Notes under the pieces: model-generated | The model's input: the letters and a program-made list of their open reading frames with translations, nothing else | What the model was told of the DNA's origin: nothing | Databases searched by the model: none | Part shown: piece after piece, positions 58,540 through 64,000 of the stretch | Position numbering within the stretch: position 1 is the stretch's first letter | Layout: each line of letters begins with the position of its first letter | Program-made: the position numbers and the translations under genes | Assembly: GCA_964497615.1 (NCBI GenBank) | Contig: CAZCEC010000010.1 | Coordinates: 1-64,000, forward strand | Reading direction: 5' to 3' | Origin: CAZCEC01 sp964497615 | GTDB taxonomy: Bacteria; Chloroflexota; Anaerolineae; Anaerolineales; UBA6663 | DNA: 64,000 nucleotides

Positions 58540-58761
58540 ATGAACCTTTTCCAGACACTCAAGCTGTTTGGCCTGTTCCCACCGGAAGCCGGCGGCGCGC
58601 GGCAGCCCCGGTGGCTGATGCCGTTGGATTACGTCAGCCCGGCGCCCGTGGACGAAGACGGGCCGCAGTTTTCGCACCCCGAGTCGGGGATGGCGCACGA
58701 CGTGGAGCTGGCCTCCCTGCTCACCGTCGTCACCTCGACGATGGGCAGTTGGGGCCATTAG
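58540..58761 (+). CDS. Small hypothetical protein before DUF2089
   Basis: The 73-residue product starts NLFQTLKLFGLFPPEAGG and ends SLLTVVTSTMGSWGH, with a Pro/Asp-rich middle. No domain, signal peptide or membrane helix is clear. It lies 9 bp before the DUF2089 gene and likely shares its transcript. It may be real because of its tight spacing; no ribosome-binding site stands out. Confidence 0.5.
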   Translation: MNLFQTLKLFGLFPPEAGGARQPRWLMPLDYVSPAPVDEDGPQFSHPESGMAHDVELASLLTVVTSTMGSWGH

Positions 58762-58770
58762 GAAGCGACC

Positions 58771-59154
58771 ATGCACCCCTTGTTCGGCACCTGCCCGGTT
58801 TGCGGTGAGACCCTGGACGTGACGCGGCTGCACTGCCGGAGCTGCGACACTGCCATCGAAGGGCGCTTCAGCATTGGCCCATTCGAGCGGCTGACGCCCG
58901 ACCAATTGGCCTTCGCCGAGACCTTCATCCGCGCGGAGGGCAAGCTCAACCGCATGTCGGAACTCATGGATATGTCCTACCCCACCCTGCGCAGCCGCCT
59001 GCACGACCTCATCCGCGCGCTAGGCTACGAGGTGGGCCAGGAAGAAGAGCCCGCGGAGGCCATCAGCGACGAAGAGCGCCGCCAGATTCTGAGCGATCTG
59101 GAACAGGGCAAGCTCTCACCCGAAGAAGCCATGCAGCGTTTGCAGGGGGTCTAG
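58771..59154 (+). CDS. DUF2089-family regulator (Zn ribbon plus HTH)
   Basis: The 127-residue protein has the DUF2089 pattern: a zinc ribbon CPVCGETLDVTRLHCRSCDT, then FERLTPDQLAFAETFIRAEG and an HTH LNRMSELMDMSYPTLRSRLH. A SHOCT-like end (EEAMQRLQGV) follows. It is likely a DNA-binding regulator of the next genes. AGGAAG lies upstream. The genes downstream share the SHOCT-like end, which suggests one system. Confidence 0.85.
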   Translation: MHPLFGTCPVCGETLDVTRLHCRSCDTAIEGRFSIGPFERLTPDQLAFAETFIRAEGKLNRMSELMDMSYPTLRSRLHDLIRALGYEVGQEEEPAEAISDEERRQILSDLEQGKLSPEEAMQRLQGV

Positions 59155-59164
59155 GAGGCACATC

Positions 59165-59578
59165 ATGGACCAACATCGAGCCGACATCCTGGCACAGTTA
59201 GCGGCGGGCGACATTTCCGCCGAGCAGGCCGCCGAGCAATTGCGCGGCGGCGCGGCGCCCATCCCGCCCATCCCGCCGGAGGCGCCCGTGCCGCCCATCC
59301 CGCCCGCCGCCCCGGCGCCAGCCCTGCCGGCCAGCGCCCTCAGCCGCTGGCTGCGGATTCGCGTCTCCGACATTGAGACTGGCAAGCAGCGCGTCAACGT
59401 CAACCTGCCGCTAAGCTGGGTGGCGGTGGGGCTGCGCATTGGGTCGCGCTATTCGCCCGAGCTGGACAACCTGGACCTGGCCGAATTGCTGGCCAACCTG
59501 GATGCTGGCGCCGGCGGCCAGATCGTGGATGTGGAAGACCTGGACGACGGCCAGCGCGTGCAGATTTACGTGGACTGA
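59165..59578 (+). CDS. SHOCT-like domain protein
   Basis: The 137-residue protein opens with a short helical domain RADILAQLAAGDISAEQAAE, a Pro-rich hinge, then a C-terminal fold: WLRIRVSDIETGKQRVNVNL and IVDVEDLDDGQRVQIYVD. The same C-terminal fold, IHIRVRRGDRDTGDG and VDVDNGEGGEKVQVYI, is in the last gene (63323-63952), so they are paralogues. These occur in YvlB-type operons; a direct biochemical role is not known. ATG 59165 is 10 bp after DUF2089. Confidence 0.75.
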   Translation: MDQHRADILAQLAAGDISAEQAAEQLRGGAAPIPPIPPEAPVPPIPPAAPAPALPASALSRWLRIRVSDIETGKQRVNVNLPLSWVAVGLRIGSRYSPELDNLDLAELLANLDAGAGGQIVDVEDLDDGQRVQIYVD

Positions 59579-59603
59579 ATGAAACTCTCCTCCTCTGGGT
59601 GGC

Positions 59604-59637
59604 GCCCGCCGCCGGGTTCGGGAACCTGGCGGCGGGC
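59604..59637 (+). terminator. Strong hairpin between SHOCT and YvlB genes
   Basis: GCCCGCCGCC (59604-59613) pairs with GGCGGCGGGC (59628-59637) around GGGTTCGGGAACCT. It lies in the 86-bp spacer and could attenuate or stabilise the transcript rather than end it. Confidence 0.5.
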
Positions 59638-59664
59638 CCACACGCATGCTTGCGAGGTGTAACC

Positions 59665-60948
59665 ATGGACCAAATCGTACTGGAGGCTGCCCCCAACACA
59701 ACCATTCACGTCACCGCGGTGGCGGGCGACCTGCGCGTGACCGGCTGGGACCGGCCGCAGGTGGGGGCCGAGGGCGACGGCAGCGACAACCTGCACGTCA
59801 CTCAGGACGGCGACGCCATCCAGGTGCAGGCCGACAGCGACTGCAACCTGCGCGTGCCGCGCGGCGCGGCGCTGCGGCTGGACTCCGTCAGCGGCGACGC
59901 GCGGATCAAGAACCTGGACGGCGCGCTGACCATCCAGCGCATCAGCGGGGAACTGGTGCTGCGGCAGGTGGGGCCGGTGGACGTGCAGTCGGTGGCCAGG
60001 GACCTGAGTGCCAAGAAGGTTGCCGGCCATTTGCGCGCGCAATCGGTGAGCGGCGATGTGCTGGCCCGCAGCGTCAGCGGTGCGTTTGAGGCCGGCAGCA
60101 TCAGCGGCGACCTGTACCTGCGCGAGGTGGAAGGCAACGTTCAGGCCGAAGTCTCGGGCGACGTCACCCTGAGCCTGAAGTTCTCGGCCGATCACGAATA
60201 CAACGTGCGCGCCTCGGGCGATATCGTGGTGCGCCTGGGCGGCGACGCCGACGGGCGCTTTGAGATCCAGTCGGCCAGCGACATCAGTGTTGACCTGACC
60301 GACGCCCAGGTCGAGGGCCACGAGCACCGCCGGGTAGTGACCCTGGGCAGCGGCCAGCCCGCCGTCCGGCTGGATGCTTCGGGCGACGTGACACTCACCA
60401 GTCAGGCCGCCGACCCCGAGGCGTGGGGCGATTTCGGCGACCGGTTTGGCGAGGACTTTGGGCTGATGGCGGAGGAACTTGCCGCGCAGTTCACTTCCCA
60501 CGCCGACCTGGACCGGATCCTCAACGAGCGGCTGGCGCAACTGAATGTAGCCGCTCACATCCGCACGGACGAGATCGCGGCCAAAGCCCGCCGCGCGGCC
60601 GAGCGCGTTGAGCAGGCGCAGCGGCGCGCGCAGCAGCGGGTGGAGGAAGCCCAGCGCCGAGCCCAGCGCCAGGCCGAGCGCGCCCAGCGGCACGTCGAGA
60701 ACGCCCGGCGCCGCGCCGAGGCCGCCCAGCGGCGGGCCGAGAGTCGGCATGGCGAACATGCCCGCCGCGGCGCGTGGGCCTTCGGCTTCACCGTGCCCCC
60801 CAGGCCGCCGGTGCCGCCCGTCCCGCCCGTGCCCCCGGTCGAGCCGGTGACCGACGACGAGCGCATGGCGATCCTGCGCATGGTCGAGCAGGGCAAGATC
60901 AGCGTGACCGATGCGGAGAAACTGCTGGCGGCGCTGGAAGGCAAGTAG
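59665..60948 (+). CDS. YvlB/DUF4097-like toastrack protein with Arg/Ala coiled coil and SHOCT end
   Basis: The 427-residue protein has toastrack beta repeats in its first 275 residues, with phrases such as LRVPRGAALRLDSVSGDARI, LRAQSVSGDVLARSVSGAF and AEVSGDVTLSLKFSADHEY. A long Arg/Ala/Glu coiled coil (RRAAERVEQAQRRAQQRVEE) follows, then a Pro-rich hinge and a final SHOCT-like EQGKISVTDAEKLLAALEG. Such proteins act with Lia/PspC-like envelope-stress parts in Gram-positive and Chloroflexota cells. AGGTG precedes ATG 59665. No signal peptide is seen, so it is probably cytoplasmic or membrane-associated. Confidence 0.75.
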   Translation: MDQIVLEAAPNTTIHVTAVAGDLRVTGWDRPQVGAEGDGSDNLHVTQDGDAIQVQADSDCNLRVPRGAALRLDSVSGDARIKNLDGALTIQRISGELVLRQVGPVDVQSVARDLSAKKVAGHLRAQSVSGDVLARSVSGAFEAGSISGDLYLREVEGNVQAEVSGDVTLSLKFSADHEYNVRASGDIVVRLGGDADGRFEIQSASDISVDLTDAQVEGHEHRRVVTLGSGQPAVRLDASGDVTLTSQAADPEAWGDFGDRFGEDFGLMAEELAAQFTSHADLDRILNERLAQLNVAAHIRTDEIAAKARRAAERVEQAQRRAQQRVEEAQRRAQRQAERAQRHVENARRRAEAAQRRAESRHGEHARRGAWAFGFTVPPRPPVPPVPPVPPVEPVTDDERMAILRMVEQGKISVTDAEKLLAALEGK

Positions 60949-61013
60949 CAGGCCTTTCTTCGCCATCTCAGCAGGCTCAGCGGTTAGAATACGGCCGACG
61001 GCAACGGCTTGAG

Positions 61014-62030
61014 ATGACAGCGGCTTCACTGGTCAAATCGGGAGCGCGGAACGGCTTGCAGCCGGTGGACCTGGCGCGCCATCTGGGCGGCCTGGCCGTG
61101 TTGATCGAACTGTGCTTCGGCGACGAATTGGAGGCCGGCGCGCGGAGCCTCATCCGCGAGATGAAATGGCTGAGCCACGCCGGGCCGCTGCTGCGGTTAT
61201 TGCCCCTGCTGCCCGGCCAGCAGACGTGGAACCTGGGCTATGTGTGGGTGGAAGATGGCCGCGTCATTGGCTCGGTGAGCACCCAACGCGCCGCGCCGCG
61301 CTCGCGCACCTGGCTGGTGGCGAACGTGGCCGTCCACCCAGACCACCGGCGGCGCGGCATCGCCCGGCAATTGATGCAGGCGACGCTGGACCATATCCGC
61401 GGGCAGGCCGGCGCCGAGGCCATCCTGCAAGTGGACGATGACAACCTGGGCGCCATTAGCCTGTACCGGCAGTTGGGCTTTGCGCGGGTCACAACCCGCA
61501 TGAACTGGACCCGGCCCGGCTACGCGGCGCCGCCCGCCTATGAGCCCGCGCCGGTGGACATCCGGCTGCGGAGCCGAGGCGAGTGGGAAGCGCAGTATGC
61601 GCTGGCGCGGCGCGTGACCCCGGAAGGCTTGGCCTGGAGCAAGCCCCTGCGCGAGGCGGACTTCCGCGCCACGCCGCTGGCGTTCCTGGATCAATTGGTG
61701 ACGGGCCGCTACGTGGAGCATTGGGTGGCCCAGGCCCCACCTACCCCCCTGGTCCCCCTCCCGTTTCGGGAGGGGGGTGACATCGTGGGCAGCATCACCG
61801 TGAACACGGGGACGGCGGACGGGGACCGGCTGCAATTGCTAGTGCACCCGGATTGGCGGGGGAAGCTGGAGCGGCCGCTGCTGGCGCGCGGGCTGCGGCG
61901 GCTGGGCCGCCGGCCGTGGGTGGCGCGGCTGGAGTATGACGCAGAGGACGGCGCGACCGCCCAGGTGCTGCGCGACCTGGGTTTTCAGGGCGGGCGCACG
62001 TTGCGCTGGATGCGAGCTGAATTGAGATGA
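61014..62030 (+). CDS. GNAT N-acetyltransferase, two-domain
   Basis: The 338-residue protein has a first GNAT domain with VANVAVHPDHRRRGIARQLM (acetyl-CoA-binding) and QVDDDNLGAISLYRQLGF; a second, weaker half follows. In the middle the stretch PPTPLVPLPFREGGD comes from a palindromic repeat at 61754-61776, a probable in-frame insert. Substrate unknown. It starts 65 bp after the YvlB-like gene and overlaps the next by ATGA, so it may belong to the same transcript. Confidence 0.8.
   Translation: MTAASLVKSGARNGLQPVDLARHLGGLAVLIELCFGDELEAGARSLIREMKWLSHAGPLLRLLPLLPGQQTWNLGYVWVEDGRVIGSVSTQRAAPRSRTWLVANVAVHPDHRRRGIARQLMQATLDHIRGQAGAEAILQVDDDNLGAISLYRQLGFARVTTRMNWTRPGYAAPPAYEPAPVDIRLRSRGEWEAQYALARRVTPEGLAWSKPLREADFRATPLAFLDQLVTGRYVEHWVAQAPPTPLVPLPFREGGDIVGSITVNTGTADGDRLQLLVHPDWRGKLERPLLARGLRRLGRRPWVARLEYDAEDGATAQVLRDLGFQGGRTLRWMRAELR
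61754..61776. repeat. Palindrome inside a GNAT coding sequence
   Basis: CCCCCTCCCG (61754-61763) and CGGGAGGGGG (61767-61776) around TTT. It is in frame and codes for the loop VPLPFREGG. Confidence 0.5.
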
Positions 62031-63277
62031 ACGCGACGACTGAAACTCGCCAATTGGCCAAGGACTTTGCCGCCGCCCTGGGCGGTGATTTTGACGCCCT
62101 GGCCGCGCTGCTGGCTGAGGACGCCACCCTGCGGCTGTACCGCTGGGACGGGCTGGAAGGCTATCGCCCGCGGACGCGCATCGTGGAGCGTTTGAGCGCC
62201 GAGTGGGCGGCCTGGCAGGCGCCCGCGCTGGAGACCCTGACGGTAATGGCCGACGGTGACCGGGCCACGGTGGAGATCCGCATTCAGGCCACCGACCCGG
62301 CCTTTGGCCGGCTGGTGGACCATTACCGCGCCGCCGTGCTGCAAGCTGCGGCCGGGCGCGTCAACGTGATCGACCTGTATTGCGCCGAACCGGTGCCCAC
62401 GGCCCGGCGCGGCGAGTGGTTCGCGCCCGCCGACCTGAGCCCCGAGGCGCTGGACGATCTGTTCGCCAACGAGCGGTTCGCGTTTGACTTGCGCGAGCCG
62501 CTGCCGCCCCAACTGGCGGGCCGCTTCAACCTGCGCGAGAACGCGGGCGGCAGCGGTTTGGCCCACCCCGGCAGCAATGGCGTGGGCGATGTGCGCTGGA
62601 CCGAGGCCGAGGCGGATGCCCGCATTGAAGCGTATATTGAAATGCACCGGCAGCGCGGCCTCGGCTTCACCTGGCACGTCTCACCCTACGACCGGCCCAG
62701 CGACCTGCGCGCCCGGCTAGAGCGGCACGGCCTTGTCCTGGCCGGTGAGCACGTCAAGATGGCGCGGCTGGGGCTGGATGATCTCGACCTCCCGGTAAAC
62801 CCGGCGGCCACGGTGGAGGCGGTGACGGGCGACGACGAGGCCGCGGTGGACGATCTGGTGCGCATCATGGCTACCGGTTTTCACATGACGCCGGAGCAAG
62901 CCGCCGAGCGCCGCCAGGGCATCGGCGAGCGGCTGCGCAACCCGGCCGTGCGGGCCAAGGACTTCACCTACCTGGCGCGGCTGGGCGGCGAAGCGGTAGG
63001 CTTCGCGCACATGAACCTGCGGGCCGGCGTGGCCCACTTGGGCGGAGCCGCCACGCTGCCCGCGTTTCGCGGCCGGCGCATCTACCCAACGCTGTTGCGG
63101 CGGCGGCTGGAAGATGCGCGCGCCAAGGGCTATCAGTTGGCCGTCATCGAGGCCGGGCCGATGTCGCAGCCGGTAGTGAGCCGGTATGGGTTCAAGTCCT
63201 ACGGCCGCAATGCGATCTATGCCTGGATGCCGGTGATGGACATGGACGTGATCCGGTCGCTGGTGCCGCAAGAGTGA
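62027..63277 (+). CDS. SnoaL-like plus GNAT acetyltransferase fusion
   Basis: The 416-residue protein starts with an NTF2/SnoaL-like fold (LAKDFAAALGGDFDALAALL ... ETLTVMADGDRATVEIRIQA, to about residue 130), then a linker and a GNAT domain with FTYLARLGGEAVGFAHMNLR, ATLPAFRGRRIYPTLLRRRL (AcCoA loop) and VIEAGPMSQPVVSRYGF. It overlaps the first GNAT gene by ATGA. Substrate unknown. The fused pocket fold might select the substrate. Confidence 0.78.
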   Translation: MNATTETRQLAKDFAAALGGDFDALAALLAEDATLRLYRWDGLEGYRPRTRIVERLSAEWAAWQAPALETLTVMADGDRATVEIRIQATDPAFGRLVDHYRAAVLQAAAGRVNVIDLYCAEPVPTARRGEWFAPADLSPEALDDLFANERFAFDLREPLPPQLAGRFNLRENAGGSGLAHPGSNGVGDVRWTEAEADARIEAYIEMHRQRGLGFTWHVSPYDRPSDLRARLERHGLVLAGEHVKMARLGLDDLDLPVNPAATVEAVTGDDEAAVDDLVRIMATGFHMTPEQAAERRQGIGERLRNPAVRAKDFTYLARLGGEAVGFAHMNLRAGVAHLGGAATLPAFRGRRIYPTLLRRRLEDARAKGYQLAVIEAGPMSQPVVSRYGFKSYGRNAIYAWMPVMDMDVIRSLVPQE

Positions 63278-63322
63278 TCATTCGGCCCTGGCAATTCTGG
63301 GGGAGGCAGCGGGAGAACGACG

Positions 63323-63952
63323 ATGGCTGAAGACGCCGAGCGCATGCACATTTTGCAGATGATCGAGGATGGCCGCATCAGCGCCGCGGAGGGACTGCGG
63401 CTGCTGGATGCCCTGAAGGAGACGCCCGAGGCCGAACCCCCGGCGGCTCCGGCCACGGCGGCCAGCGCCAGCGGCACGGAGCAGGCGGCCCCGCCGGACC
63501 CGGGAATAGAGCGCTGGCGGCGCTGGTGGATCGCGCCGATGGCGGTGGGCATCGGCATCGTGTCGATCAGCGCGCTGCTGATGTATGGCGCTTACCAGAG
63601 CGGGGGCTTTGGGTTCTGGTTCGCCTGCGCCACCACCCCGTTCCTGTTTGGGGTGCTGCTGATGGCGCTGGCCGGGCTGAGCCAGTCGGCGCGGTGGATT
63701 CACATCCGCGTGCGGCGCGGCGACCGCGACACCGGCGACGGGCCGCGCAATATCGCCATCTCGTTCCCACTGCCTATCCGCTTCACGGCCTGGGCGCTGC
63801 GGACATTTGGGCGCTTCATTCCCAACCTGGAGAAGACCGGCGTGGACGAATTGGTGATGGCCCTGGCCGACCATACCTCGGCCGAGACGCCGTTCTTTGT
63901 GGATGTGGACAATGGCGAGGGGGGCGAGAAGGTGCAAGTGTATATCGGATAA
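63323..63952 (+). CDS. SHOCT-like membrane protein
   Basis: The 209-residue protein has a SHOCT-like N-terminus (MHILQMIEDGRISAAEGLRL), a Pro/Ala-rich linker, two membrane helices (WWIAPMAVGIGIVSISALLM and FWFACATTPFLFGVLLMALA) and a cytoplasmic end related to that of the gene at 59165. It probably sits in the membrane near other Lia/YvlB-type parts. GGGAG lies 10 bp before ATG 63323. The end of the window follows it. Confidence 0.75.
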   Translation: MAEDAERMHILQMIEDGRISAAEGLRLLDALKETPEAEPPAAPATAASASGTEQAAPPDPGIERWRRWWIAPMAVGIGIVSISALLMYGAYQSGGFGFWFACATTPFLFGVLLMALAGLSQSARWIHIRVRRGDRDTGDGPRNIAISFPLPIRFTAWALRTFGRFIPNLEKTGVDELVMALADHTSAETPFFVDVDNGEGGEKVQVYIG

Positions 63953-64000
63953 TCCGCGTTGCCCTGTGCGTATTCCAGCGATATGTTCTCGACGCGAACG

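Overview
This is a GC-rich (about two-thirds G+C by eye) bacterial window, very probably a metagenome-assembled or draft genome of a Chloroflexota bacterium near Anaerolineae/Caldilineae. The reasons are lipoproteins with Thr-Pro/Ala-Thr-Pro linkers, a DUF2089/SHOCT/YvlB-type operon, DUF951, a B12-dependent CarH-like regulator beside carotenoid genes, and many short dispersed palindromes. The lineage is an inference from style. Two runs of exactly 10 N (30360-30369 and 38886-38895) are scaffold gaps, and at least two genes carry single-base frameshifts that may be assembly errors. No tRNA, rRNA, CRISPR array, transposase or prophage gene was seen.

Layout. 0.2-9.7 kb: a small SelW/Rdx protein with an in-frame UGA in its CxxU site (likely selenocysteine), lipoproteins, an MFS exporter with a dyad operator over its promoter, an SLC45/GPH-like transporter, a DoxX-like membrane protein, an Rrf2 Fe-S type regulator and a kinase-like membrane protein without a catalytic domain. 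9.7-17.3 kb: a tightly coupled carotenoid operon on the minus strand (crtI, crtB, lycopene cyclase, PlsY-like acyltransferase, then a family 2 glycosyltransferase joined without a stop to a cytochrome P450), divergent from a carH-like photoreceptor regulator. 17.3-19.6 kb: a Cys-rich small protein, a frameshifted YwiC-like membrane protein, a 430-bp spacer with a 132-bp inverted-repeat element (structured RNA or MITE), and a LiaF/toastrack-like protein.

19.8-27.9 kb: two divergent central-metabolism operons. The minus strand has a cNMP-binding protein, NifU-like protein, orphan GltD-like flavoprotein, malic enzyme and a cysteine-free thioredoxin-reductase-like flavoprotein. The plus strand has a four-gene 2-oxoacid:ferredoxin oxidoreductase (ferredoxin, alpha, beta, gamma). 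A CRP-like GTGA-N6-TCAC site lies between them. 28-31 kb: a Met/His-rich secreted protein with a BaeSR-like two-component system. 31-47 kb: YhhN, PurA, then surface-glycan genes (polyprenyl-phosphate sugar transferase, two GT4 enzymes, glycosidase-like protein, GT39-like and very large YfhO-like membrane enzymes, two LysM proteins). 47-58 kb: UbiB kinase, a PD40 lipoprotein, an MBL hydrolase, a GAF-adenylate cyclase, KBL, GIY-YIG, a TyrA-like dehydrogenase, HD and M50 proteins, DUF951 and a GT11 fucosyltransferase. 58.5-64 kb: a DUF2089-SHOCT-YvlB-GNAT operon.

The most interesting points are the unannotated-looking selenoprotein, the glycosyltransferase-P450 fusion under an apparent light/B12-controlled carotenoid operon, the 132-bp inverted-repeat element, and several dispersed palindromic repeat families. 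These repeats sit between operon genes, supply stop codons, and in places have inserted in frame into coding sequence.
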